Shown here: piece after piece, positions 1-6,700 of the stretch
How the letters are laid out: each line of letters opens with the position of its first letter
Position numbering within the stretch: position 1 is the first letter of the stretch
Origin: a virus
IMG/VR virus record: IMGVR_UViG_3300050821_000635
Coordinates: 1-23,467 of that record
Direction: 5' to 3' (one strand)
Length of the DNA stretch: 23,467 nucleotides
The notes under the pieces: generated by a model
What the model was told of the DNA's origin: nothing
Database searches by the model: none
The model's input: the letters and a program-made list of their open reading frames with translations, nothing else
Program-made: the position numbers and the translations under genes

Positions 1-307
1 CCGAGGATCACATTGCCGATTCGAAACCTGAGGACCGGACTGCAGGACATGCATCACCTTGGGCCTATGCCGGCACTACATGGTAGCGATACCGGGATAC
101 GATAAAGCCCCACCGTAAGCCCTGCGGGATGAGCCGCTTCCCTAGTAAGACCTTTGTTTTACACGAGTACGGGAAGGAAATAAAGGGTTAAAGGTGGGTC
201 GGTAGTACCCGGTATTAGCCCTCGAAATCAAAGAAGAGTGGAGCTTCACTTCGCTGCGTGGTAGAAATATTTGAAGGAGTCGCGATTTTTTGTTTTGGGG
301 GACGTGA
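1..307. other. Left-edge region without a recognised gene
   Basis: I see no credible coding region here. Open frames on the minus strand (about 142-412) have low-complexity, unlikely protein sequence and no ribosome binding site. A 20-codon plus frame at 129-191 cannot be supported. Short palindromes such as GGTAGCGATACC near 83-95 and GGTAGTACC near 201 are not strong enough to call. The stretch TTCGAAA near 20 resembles a tRNA T-loop, but the flanking bases do not form a T-stem. Confidence 0.5.
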
Positions 308-457
308 ATGGAAGTTGCCACTGGTAAGTGTGAAATATGCAAAAATCCGACGAATACGAGTTTTGCTGTCGGTCTTCGCATCTATTACTTCTGCGCTGCC
401 CACAAGGATCAATTGTTTGAAAGAGTGACTGGCAAAAAACCGAAGTCCAGCAGGTAA
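308..457 (+). CDS. Small CxxC/CxxH putative zinc-binding protein (49 aa)
   Basis: An ATG at 308 follows a GGGGGA ribosome-binding stretch at about 297-302, with spacing near 5 bases. It encodes 49 residues ending at TAA 455-457. The protein has a C8-x2-C11 pair (KCEICK) and a second pair C29-x2-H32 (FCAAH) spaced 17 residues apart, which is a plausible single zinc-binding site. The C-terminus is basic (GKKPKSSR). It is on the strand opposite to the neighbouring late genes and converges with the small frame at 472-561. Known small phage zinc-ribbon proteins often bind nucleic acid or protein partners, but no specific role can be given. The clean start, the paired ligands and the lack of any better frame support coding. 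Confidence 0.6.
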   Translation: MEVATGKCEICKNPTNTSFAVGLRIYYFCAAHKDQLFERVTGKKPKSSR

Positions 458-471
458 GAATCGCGGTTCCC

Positions 472-561
472 TTACGAGTCCTTTCCCCGCAGGTAGCCCA
501 GCAGTTCCGCTGATCCTTGCGCATGAGCCTCTATGTTCGGGGCGTCTGAATCCAATCCCAT
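472..561 (-). pseudogene. 29-residue frame carrying the C-terminal tail of the 1331-1606 protein
   Basis: On the minus strand a frame from ATG 561 to TAA 472 encodes 29 residues ending AELLGYLRGKDS. This is nearly the same as AELLGYIRGKNS, the C-terminus of the protein encoded at 1331-1606. Codons differ mostly at synonymous positions (GAG/GAA, TTG/CTG, CTC/CTG, TAT/TAC, GGG/GGA). The frame overlaps the last part of the 531-893 gene in another frame, and an in-frame TGA lies not far upstream. No good ribosome binding site precedes ATG 561. It may be the remnant of a decayed paralogue, or a genuine mini-protein sharing a conserved tail. I consider remnant somewhat more likely, although the synonymous pattern argues that the tail was under selection when the copies diverged. 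Confidence 0.5.
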
Positions 562-893
562 ACCCACTGAGGCAACTGACCTGCGCGGTTTTCAGGCGAA
601 AGGTCGAGTCTTAGGATCAGTATCGAACATTGATTGAGTTGGGGCATGGCCGCAAACTTGTCGTACCACTGCTTCGGCGTCCATGATGACCAAACGATCC
701 AGTCGTTGTTTGTGTATCTCAGCCAGTCGCCCCCGGTATTGATGATCGGCTGGATCAGGTGCAGGGCTTCTAGCTCGGTCATCGGCGGCGGACAGTAGTA
801 AGAAATATGGATATACCGCTTGCTCGTGAGAGCGGCAATGATGGCAGCGAGATTAGGGAAATTAGGCGGGTTAGGCGGGGGCGGGAAGCTCAT
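531..893 (-). CDS. Hypothetical protein, last gene of the minus-strand small-gene cluster
   Basis: A 120-residue protein that I do not recognise. It begins with a proline/asparagine-rich stretch (SFPPPPNPPNFPN), followed by a short hydrophobic segment (LAAIIAAL) and a tryptophan-rich second half (DWLRYTNNDWIVWSSW, QWYDKF, WVWDWI). Its ATG overlaps the stop of the upstream gene at 890-893, which suggests translational coupling. An internal methionine (MTELEALH, residue 38) could be an alternative start giving an 83-residue soluble domain. The position, beyond the tail tip and next to small membrane proteins, is where siphophages often keep lysis or accessory genes, but no lysis motif is visible. 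Confidence 0.55.
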   Translation of the reverse strand: MSFPPPPNPPNFPNLAAIIAALTSKRYIHISYYCPPPMTELEALHLIQPIINTGGDWLRYTNNDWIVWSSWTPKQWYDKFAAMPQLNQCSILILRLDLSPENRAGQLPQWVWDWIQTPRT

Positions 894-1309
894 TTTTCGC
901 CTCCGTCCTCGTCCGGTGGCAGTTTTGGCAAGCCGGGATCAGGCACCGGAGGCATCGGCGATTCTGGCGAGTAGTCCTTGGCTCGAATGGTCAGTTGCCG
1001 ATAGCGAAGAACTTGCGTGCCCTCTAGGATCGCCAGTTCCGGTCTTGTTTTCACAACATACAGCGCAAATCCCACCACGCAGAGGATGATGAAGACGATG
1101 GCGACGATTCCGATCAAAGCGCCGATGGGTGAAGCGTGAGCGGTCGCATAGCCGATAGCCAGTACTCCCGCAACTGCGAGCAACGCGATTCTGCCCACGA
1201 CGCCACCGAACTTTATTTTCTGCTGAGTTTCGGAGGACAGACCGACCAGTTTGGCGATCTTCTCGAAATTGGAATCGTCGTCCGGCAAGAGGCAGAATGG
1301 TACATCCAC
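890..1309 (-). CDS. Two-membrane-segment protein (holin-like topology, function unknown)
   Basis: A 139-residue protein. The N-terminus is soluble and partly acidic (about residues 1-35). Two hydrophobic segments follow, around residues 40-60 (RIALLAVAGVLAIGYATAHA) and 64-88 (starting IGALIGIVAIVFIILC). The C-terminal tail is rich in proline and charged residues (VPDPGLPKLPPDEDGGEK). A GAAGG stretch lies about nine bases before ATG 1309. It sits between two other small genes on the same strand, overlapping the next by four bases. Two membrane segments at this place in a phage genome suggest a holin or other lysis membrane protein, but no family is recognised and no endolysin is adjacent, so this stays a guess. 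Confidence 0.6.
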   Translation of the reverse strand: MDVPFCLLPDDDSNFEKIAKLVGLSSETQQKIKFGGVVGRIALLAVAGVLAIGYATAHASPIGALIGIVAIVFIILCVVGFALYVVKTRPELAILEGTQVLRYRQLTIRAKDYSPESPMPPVPDPGLPKLPPDEDGGEK

Positions 1310-1330
1310 AGCGCCTTCAACGGCAAATTG

Positions 1331-1606
1331 TTACGAGTTCTTCCCTCTGATATAGCCGAGCAACTCCGCTTGGTCTTTCCTCATATCTTCTAGGACTTCC
1401 ACCGTCTTGGAAGTGTTCGCTTGGATCGTGGCGAGGTGGTTCTCCGCCTGCACGCGGGTCGTCTCCTCGATGGTGACGAGCCTCTGCTTGGCGTCCTTGA
1501 TGTCGGCGGCAAAGCCGCTGGCGGCCCGCTTGCCGAACCAGCCGAGCGCCCCGAGCAGAGCCGCGACGATGCCGTGCGGCGTGTAGTGAAGCAGTGAGTC
1601 GATCAT
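1331..1606 (-). CDS. Membrane-anchored coiled-coil protein
   Basis: A 91-residue protein preceded by AGGGGAA about six bases before ATG 1606. An N-terminal hydrophobic segment at about residues 11-24 (HGIVAALLGALGWF) is followed by a basic residue pair and then a long heptad-like helix (residues 32-80, with ATIQANTSKTVEVLEDMRKD). It ends AELLGYIRGKNS. A single anchor plus coiled coil is seen in phage spanin-like, holin-associated and tail-associated small proteins; I cannot choose between these. The same C-terminal tail reappears at 472-561. It is the first gene of the left minus-strand cluster and lies just downstream, in transcription order, of a decayed fibre fragment. Confidence 0.6.
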   Translation of the reverse strand: MIDSLLHYTPHGIVAALLGALGWFGKRAASGFAADIKDAKQRLVTIEETTRVQAENHLATIQANTSKTVEVLEDMRKDQAELLGYIRGKNS

Positions 1607-1635
1607 TGGACTTCCCCTAAATAAAGAAGTCGGTA

Positions 1636-1750
1636 TTAGGGAGATTTTTCCGATTCCGGCGTTGAATAGAGCACGACCGACAAGCTGTAGCTAGCGCCCG
1701 TGATCTGGATGTTCTGGTCTTAGACACTCCCAAGCTAGGGATACTCAATG
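1636..1750 (-). pseudogene. Decayed fragment of a fibre N-terminal domain
   Basis: On the minus strand the frame ending at TAA 1636-1638 reads DQNIQITGASYSL, then about 14 more residues to the stop. This matches DQNVPITGASYNL, residues 85-97 of the 591-aa fibre protein (nucleotides 19558-19596), at 10 of 13 residues and roughly 29 of 39 bases. Upstream in the same frame the resemblance continues weakly (I..P..G.V aligned to IVTPNYGVV), but TAA stands where the fibre has Trp84 and a TAG stands seven codons from DQN. The frame therefore cannot be translated as the full domain. It looks like the 3' end of a fibre-type gene broken when the adjacent plus-strand genes arrived. Confidence 0.6.
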
Positions 1751-1770
1751 ACGGCTATCCGGCGAGTGTC
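1723..1770. promoter_or_regulatory. Nested inverted repeat upstream of the Crp/Fnr gene
   Basis: GACACTC (1723-1729) and GAGTGTC (1764-1770) are perfect inverted arms. Inside them GGATA (1739-1743) and TATCC (1756-1760) form a second pair. A separate short palindrome, CTTCC-GG-GGAAG, lies at 1787-1798, about 56 bases before the regulator start codon. No U-run follows, so this is not an obvious terminator. It could be an operator region for autoregulation by the Crp/Fnr protein, but it does not match the classical TGTGA-N6-TCACA or TTGAT-N4-ATCAA consensus. No clear -35/-10 pair was found here. Confidence 0.3.
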
Positions 1771-1853
1771 CGTTTTGGTACAGTCACTTCCGGGGAAGGT
1801 TGATAGGCCCGACCCGGTCAGGGTGTTCTCACATTTTAAGAGCGGAGCGACTT

Positions 1854-2528
1854 ATGAAACGCAAGACCTCGCACCTTAGTGGATTCTCGTCAGGAGCCAG
1901 TTTGGGCGGCAAGGTCTCCCGCTATCGGGACAAACAGAACATCTATAAGCAGGGCGAGCGAGCCTACACGCTCTTTTACATTCAAGAAGGAGGCGTGCGG
2001 CTCAGTACCCGAACGAAACAGCAACCATCTGCCGTGACCGCGATCCTCGGGGTGGGTGATTTCTTTGGCGAGCTTTGCCTCGCAGGTTATCCGCTTCGTA
2101 TGTCCACGGCTGTCACGTTGACCGCTAGCTCCATACGAACCATCCAGAAAGCAAAAATGCTCCAAATACTTCGGAAAAAGAATAAGGTGTCAAATGCCCT
2201 GGTGGCGTATCTGTTGTCCAGCCTCCAGAACTACCAGAATCATGTTTCGGAGTTACTGACTGCTTCTGCTGAGCAACGATTGGCGTGCGTGCTTTTGCGG
2301 CTAGCGCACATTCACAAGAGCGGCCCATCCGTTGTCGAGATTCCGATCCTGAGTCACCAAGTTCTGGCCGACATGGTCGGCACCATACGCCCACGAGTCA
2401 ACACGTTCATGAATCGGTTCAGGAAACAGGGATTCATTGACTACGACGGGGGGTTAGAAGTGCATCATTCGTTGCGGAAAGTTCTCGGGAGTCGCTCGGA
2501 GACTTCCGCAATTCGCTCAAATCCTTAG
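1854..2528 (+). CDS. Crp/Fnr-family transcriptional regulator
   Basis: A 224-residue protein starting at ATG 1854, chosen because GGAG lies six bases upstream and the family alignment begins there; an in-frame start 54 bases upstream has no such site. Residues about 20-110 form a cyclic-nucleotide-binding beta-roll (IYKQGERAYTLFYIQEGGV, then GVGDFFGELCLAG at 66-78 and YPLRMSTA at 79-86). A dimerisation helix covers about 110-140. The winged helix-turn-helix is at about 165-190 (LSHQVLADMVGTIRPRVNTF), followed by the wing FIDYDGGLEVHHSL. No cysteine cluster for an Fnr iron-sulphur centre is visible. The GYPLRMSTA and YDGGLEVHHSL signatures resemble regulators common in Acidobacteriota. It is the first gene of a plus-strand cassette and may control lysogeny, host genes or the downstream peptidase. 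Confidence 0.9.
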   Translation: MKRKTSHLSGFSSGASLGGKVSRYRDKQNIYKQGERAYTLFYIQEGGVRLSTRTKQQPSAVTAILGVGDFFGELCLAGYPLRMSTAVTLTASSIRTIQKAKMLQILRKKNKVSNALVAYLLSSLQNYQNHVSELLTASAEQRLACVLLRLAHIHKSGPSVVEIPILSHQVLADMVGTIRPRVNTFMNRFRKQGFIDYDGGLEVHHSLRKVLGSRSETSAIRSNP

Positions 2529-2565
2529 CAACGTTGAAGTTTAAGTGAGACTGGGCGAAAACCGC

Positions 2566-2727
2566 ATGAAAAAGAAAGAACTCGCCAGCGAGCAACTGGC
2601 TTCTGTCCCCTGTCCTACCTGCGGTGTGCCTTTCGGGAAGGGCTGCATACTGTATTCGGGTGGTTTGCGTTCAGAACCTCACACACTCCGAAAACTTGCC
2701 GCTATTGAGGCCCTTGAAAAGAAGTGA
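2566..2727 (+). CDS. Phage-type small zinc-finger protein (53 aa)
   Basis: The protein carries VPCPTCGVPFGKGC followed by SEPHTLRK, i.e. C-x2-C-x6-C...H. This is the pattern of the short phage nucleic-acid-binding zinc fingers that read roughly CPxCGAxxGxxC...GxxxxxPHxxR. I place the start at ATG 2566 (MKKKELAS) because the residues before it look non-conserved; a GTG at 2545 in the same frame would add seven residues, and neither has a strong ribosome binding site. It follows the Crp/Fnr gene by 37 bases on the same strand, so the two are likely co-transcribed. The exact role is unknown. Confidence 0.7.
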   Translation: MKKKELASEQLASVPCPTCGVPFGKGCILYSGGLRSEPHTLRKLAAIEALEKK

Positions 2728-2838
2728 TCGCACGTCTTTCCACGTCGGGGTCACGTCAGCACCTTCGTTAGAGAGTCACGATCTGTTATCCCCTACATAG
2801 AGACTGAAAGCATGTTTTTTGACCCCTTGCGGATAGTT

Positions 2839-2888
2839 AAAAAACGGCCTATTACCTCCGGCCTATGGCTCCCGCCATAGGCCCGGAG
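2839..2888 (-). terminator. Possible minus-strand terminator with alternative hairpins
   Basis: Read on the minus strand, GGGCCTAT (2878-2885) can pair with either of two ATAGGCCG copies, at 2859-2866 or 2845-2852. The second copy is followed at once by TTTTTT (2844-2839), as in an intrinsic terminator. The first pairing gives a longer helix (2856-2888, with core CCTATGGC/GCCATAGG and a four-base loop) and would compete with it. This would stop late-operon transcription entering the plus-strand cassette from the right. The loop of the terminator form is long, so the call is tentative. Confidence 0.35.
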
Positions 2889-2894
2889 TATAAT
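2856..2894 (+). promoter_or_regulatory. Inverted repeat abutting a TATAAT box (putative promoter/operator)
   Basis: A perfect -10 hexamer TATAAT lies at 2889-2894, directly after the inverted repeat CTCCGG-CCTATGGC / GCCATAGG-CCCGGAG (2856-2888, one bulged base, core palindrome 2862-2881). No good -35 box is found 16-18 bases upstream (TGGCTC occupies that spot), so activation by a bound protein is plausible and the palindrome occupies the place where such a protein would sit. Transcription would start near 2900 and lead into the peptidase gene. The Crp/Fnr protein or the small zinc-finger protein encoded upstream are candidate binders; this is inference. Confidence 0.45.
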
Positions 2895-2919
2895 GTACCT
2901 AGTCGGTAACAGGTAAAAC

Positions 2920-2980
2920 GGAAGTCGCCAGAGCTACCAACTCCGGCGACTTCCTAACCCAACATCGGAGGCACCCGATG
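2920..2980 (+). promoter_or_regulatory. Structured 5' leader that can hide the start codon
   Basis: Two stem-loops lie between the putative transcription start and the peptidase gene. The first pairs GGAAGTCGCCAGAG (2920-2933) with CTCCGGCGACTTCC (2941-2954), 14 pairs with one mismatch and a seven-base loop. The second pairs CATCGG (2963-2968) with CCGATG (2975-2980) around AGGCAC. That second helix holds part of the Shine-Dalgarno (GGAGG, 2967-2971) and the whole ATG (2978-2980). In addition CTCCG (2941-2945), in the 3' arm of the first stem, can pair with CGGAG (2966-2970), so the two states exclude each other. This arrangement fits control of translation by RNA folding. Confidence 0.5.
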
Positions 2981-3430
2981 CTAGGCTGGAAGCATCTTAG
3001 CGTATTTGTATTTCTTGCTGTACTCGCAGCGGTCGGAGCACAAGCAGCGCCCACTTCACCCTGTGTTCGTTACCCCAAGGGAAAGGTTCCCGCGACTCAT
3101 GTTCTCCCGCTCTGCGTCGAGACAGGGACACCAGAGGTCGATGCCATGCAGCGAATCGTGTCGATACGCAAGACTCTACCCGTTCCCGCCGATTGGCACT
3201 TCTTCACTTTGTCGGAAGCTGAGTGGAGTAAAGCCGCGCCGGGTACACATACCGCCTACAGCAATCTGGCTTACAAGACCACGTTCATTCGTGAGACATA
3301 CGCGGAGTCGGCGAGCGATGCCGCCCTACGCCAGACCATCGCGCACGAAATGGGTCACCGTATCTGTAACTGTACGGATGAACCCGAAGCGAATCGCGTC
3401 GCCGCCCAAATTACACAAGGTTCGCACTAA
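2978..3430 (+). CDS. Secreted small HExxH metallopeptidase
   Basis: A 150-residue protein with a GGAGG site six bases before ATG 2978. Residues 1-23 form a classical signal peptide (LSVFVFLAVLAAVGAQA, cleavage after AQA23), so the mature 127-residue protein should be exported. HEMGH at 123-127 supplies two zinc-binding histidines and the catalytic Glu124. A following DEPEANRVAAQI (134-145) offers Glu135 or Glu137 as third ligand, like the E-x-E-A-N-R-x-A-A pattern of ImmA/IrrE-type gluzincins, but here in a secreted protein. Cysteines at 29, 46, 130 and 132 could form disulphides. It overlaps the opposing gene at 3411-3701 by 20 bases. Substrate is unknown; a role in envelope remodelling, superinfection exclusion or host benefit is inference only. 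Confidence 0.75.
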   Translation: MLGWKHLSVFVFLAVLAAVGAQAAPTSPCVRYPKGKVPATHVLPLCVETGTPEVDAMQRIVSIRKTLPVPADWHFFTLSEAEWSKAAPGTHTAYSNLAYKTTFIRETYAESASDAALRQTIAHEMGHRICNCTDEPEANRVAAQITQGSH

Positions 3431-3701
3431 TCTTCGCGACCTTCGCCCGGCCCGCGAGTACTTGAGCCGCCTCAGCCCGCTTCTCGTCAAGGTGCTTCTG
3501 AATCGAAGTCTGCAAGTCTGCCTCGGACAGAGTAGACAGACTGTCCTTGCCGTCCTCGGCTCCCACCGTCACGCGGTGTTCGTGCGTTGCATCTCCCAAC
3601 TTAGAAGTGATGTGGAGCAATATCTGACCGTTGTCCGTGTGAAGGACTTCGGCCGTGGAGACTACATCTCCGTGTTCTGTTGCGATGCTCTTGGTTATCA
3701 T
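3411..3701 (-). CDS. Hypothetical protein following the tail tip gene
   Basis: A 96-residue protein starting MITKSIATEHGD, placed at ATG 3701, just after the tail tip stop codon at 3704. GGAGG lies about 13 bases upstream, inside the tail gene. A GTG at 3728 in the same frame would overlap the tail gene by 25 bases and is the alternative start. The first half looks beta-rich (VVSTAEVLHTDNGQILLHIT) and the second half helical and charged (SEADLQTSIQKHLDEKRAEA). I do not recognise a family. It is the last minus-strand gene before the plus-strand cassette, and its 3' end overlaps the peptidase gene tail to tail. Confidence 0.6.
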   Translation of the reverse strand: MITKSIATEHGDVVSTAEVLHTDNGQILLHITSKLGDATHEHRVTVGAEDGKDSLSTLSEADLQTSIQKHLDEKRAEAAQVLAGRAKVAKISANLV

Positions 3702-3703
3702 AA

Positions 3704-6700
3704 TTATGTGGTTACCTCCAACCAGCACTCGTATACGTCGATTGTCACAACCGGGCTTTGCGAAGCAGCGACCTGACCCTCAAATTGGACTTGGATGCGT
3801 CCCATATTGTTCGGGGACGCGATGCTGATATGGTCTGTCGTCAGCGAGCGAGAGCCGAAGGACGCCACGCTGTATAGATTCGTGAACGTGTTCCCATTGT
3901 CTAGGCTGTAGTTGCACTTGCAATACCCCAAGGAGTTGTTGGTGGTCACGGAGGCAGAGCTTTTGATGTTCAGTGTCGCCGACTGGAAAGAGTAGACAGC
4001 GATGGGCGGCAGTGACAAAATCACATTGAACCCCCCACCTATGCCTCCCACGTTCTGAGCGACGCATGCGGCGTAGGTGGCGTCGTTACCGTCATTGGCA
4101 TTGTCCGGGCTTGTGACAGAGCCGTTGGTGCTGAAAGCAATAGCTGAAGTGGAGAAGAAAATCTTCAAAAAATCACCCATCTGTGCGCCGACTCCACCAT
4201 CATTGTTTCCGGTTGTGTCAGAAGCGCCAGCAGCCGGGGTCACGACGGAACCCACGAAGAAGCGACCACTATCATCTATGGCTGTAGCCTTGGTCGTCGT
4301 TGCGTTGAACGTGACCGACCCGCCCGCGAGTGTGTCATCGTCATAGTAAACGTAGTACAGCGTGGAGTAGCTCAGTGCCGTAACGCTGCCGCTACTGATG
4401 GAGATGTCGCCCTTTGACGAGGTTCTCATCGTGAAGGAGGCAATGTTGATCGTCGCGTTCGACCCGGCGTCATGCCCCGTGAGCGGGTTTGTGGTAGGAC
4501 GATAGGTCAGCGTTGACGCCGTCGCGGAAAAGTTGGCTGAACCGTCAGAGACTTGCCCTGTCGCCGTGTTGGTGCCAAGCACGGCACCATACCAAGCCGT
4601 GACGTTGTCGTAGTAGCCTGTCCCCGAACCAGAGTAGTTTCCGTTAAAGCAAAAAGGATGCAGGTAAACCGCGTTCGCTGGCGCTGTCCCGGTTGATGAA
4701 ACGTATGTCCATGATGTGTTCGTGCTGTTGCTGGCGTAGATTCCACTCAGGTACCCGAAGTTCTTGTCCAAGAAATTGCAGCCAACTGTCGGGGTCGTGG
4801 TGCCGTCGCTTTTCACGTAGCCGCCGAACACAAACTTGTCCCCCGGCTGGCAACTCCAATAGTTAAGAGTGTCCATCTCAGCCGTGGAAGTGCCCGTCAA
4901 CGACAGAGATTGCGTTCCGCTCTGCTGACCGGAAGTGATGTAAGCCGTGGTGTTGCCCGATGTCCAACCCGGAGGCGGAAGTATGGAAGAACTCGCCTCA
5001 AAGTTGGAGTTGGGAATCACGATTGAGGAGCCGCTCAGCACAACGGGAGCCTTGACGTAGGTCGAGCCTTGACCCACATAGTCCAGAGTCGGATTCGGCG
5101 CGTAGGCACGTACCCCTGAGAATGTGAGCGTAACTCCCCCCGCAGAAGTGTAGTTGTACAGGGCGATGCGGGCGAATTTGGCATTCGACGGCGCTGTGAC
5201 TGTGCCCGTGAATTGCTGATAGGTGTTCGACACTGTCGGGCCTCCCGCAGCCACGATGTCGTTGACCGAGATCAGGTCTGCGGGGGATCGCGAGAAATCC
5301 GTATCGTTGCTGTACCACAGGATTCTGAAATACATAGACGCAGGATTCGCTACCGTGCTGCTCGCCCACACGGAGAAACTGTATTGCAGCCCCGCCGTGA
5401 CTCCGAACGGCTGGCAAGCGACGCTTCCGCCACTGGTGCTGTTGCTAGGGCCTAACTGCTGCGCATAGGTTCCGCTGTAAGGCGAAGTGCTGCGGGAGTA
5501 AGTTATATCAGAGGTAGCAGCCTCAAACGATTTTGTCCACCCTTGCGCCACTGACACCGTGCTCGGGAAAATGTCGAAGTTGCCGTTGTATGGCAAGTCG
5601 GTGGAAGCCTGCGTTGTGCTGCTTCCGAGCACAGGCAGTCGGATGTACGTCGTGCCGTCGCTGAGGTTGTCTGCGGTCTGAGGGCCGATCAGCGTCCAGT
5701 AGGTCGTGTTCGTGGGCACGTTTCCGGTCGATGACAGGATGTTCTTGTAGATGTTGCCCGTGTACGTGACTTCCATTCCCGGCGTGTACGCGGTTCCGCT
5801 GTTGTAGGCACCCAAGAGAGTAAGGTTGGCGATCTGGTTGGCTGGAATCGACGACACAGAGCCTCCGAAGTCCGTAGTCCCTCCGCTCGCCGTGATGTTG
5901 TTGACCTGAACTCCGCTAGAGTTCACGCCCGCCACGTTGATCGCGTAGACCAGCACGTCGTAAGCAGAGCCGTCCACGCAGTTCAGGACGTAGAACTGTG
6001 TGTCGCTTCCCGCCGCGATACCCGCAAGGCTCCAAGTGCCCGCGCTGTGAGGACTGGTGTAGATTTCTATCTGACCGCCGTTCGTGACAAAGTAGTCGGC
6101 GGGACTCGTCCACTGGACGAGGATGCGATCCTGAATGAGGCCGTCCGCCCGCACCATTGCGACGCCCGATCCGCTGGTAGCCGTCACGCTCGTAGGCGGC
6201 TGGCATACCGTGGGATTCGGAGGCGCGGCTCCGACTTTGGGGCCGAGCCAAGTGTTTTCGTCTGTGGCCGGATTCCAAGAGAAGACGTTAGAGTCTATCT
6301 CTTTCAGCACCAAGTCCACGCCGACGCAGGGCACCTGAGTACCGTAAGCCTGATTGCCGCTGGTCTCGTCGCTGCCGCTTCCCGGCTGCCCGACGCCGAA
6401 TTGGATTTGCGTCGCGGCTGTGTCCAAGACGATTGAAGTCTGCTGCACCTCGAACACTTTTTGGTTGAAGCCGAACAGCGGGAACGTGAACATCACCGTG
6501 TCGCCCGGCTGGAGCGGGAATGCACTGAGCTTGCACGGGAGCACGAGAGACTTCTGCCTACGGATGCGCTCCAAGTATATCTTCGCCAGACGTTGCGTCA
6601 TGACGCCGTCCGTCGTGAACTGCAACTGAATGTCCTGCCAGATCGGTTGGTTGCCGTCCGCAGCCAAGGCTGTCGCGTCTTGGTAGGGCGGGAAGCTGGA

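Larger units (their letters stand above)
2728..2977. other. Regulatory intergenic region before the metallopeptidase
   Basis: This 250-base non-coding stretch holds, in order, an unremarkable part (2728-2838), an A6 tract (2839-2844), two direct copies of CGGCCTAT (2845-2852 and 2859-2866), a large inverted repeat (2856-2888), a TATAAT box (2889-2894), a leader stem-loop (2920-2954), and a second hairpin over the ribosome binding site and start codon (2963-2980). The separate entries give details. I found no coding frame in it. Confidence 0.6.

Noticed and set aside
10-40. A tRNA-like TTCGAAA loop near the left end
   Set aside because: No paired T-stem, acceptor or anticodon arms on either strand.
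1800-1853. An upstream start for the Crp/Fnr regulator
   Set aside because: A non-ATG start without a Shine-Dalgarno; ATG 1854 has GGAG at correct spacing.
2819-2824. TTGACC as a -35 box for the peptidase gene
   Set aside because: It lies 64 bases before TATAAT at 2889, far beyond usable spacing, and no -10 box occurs at the right distance.
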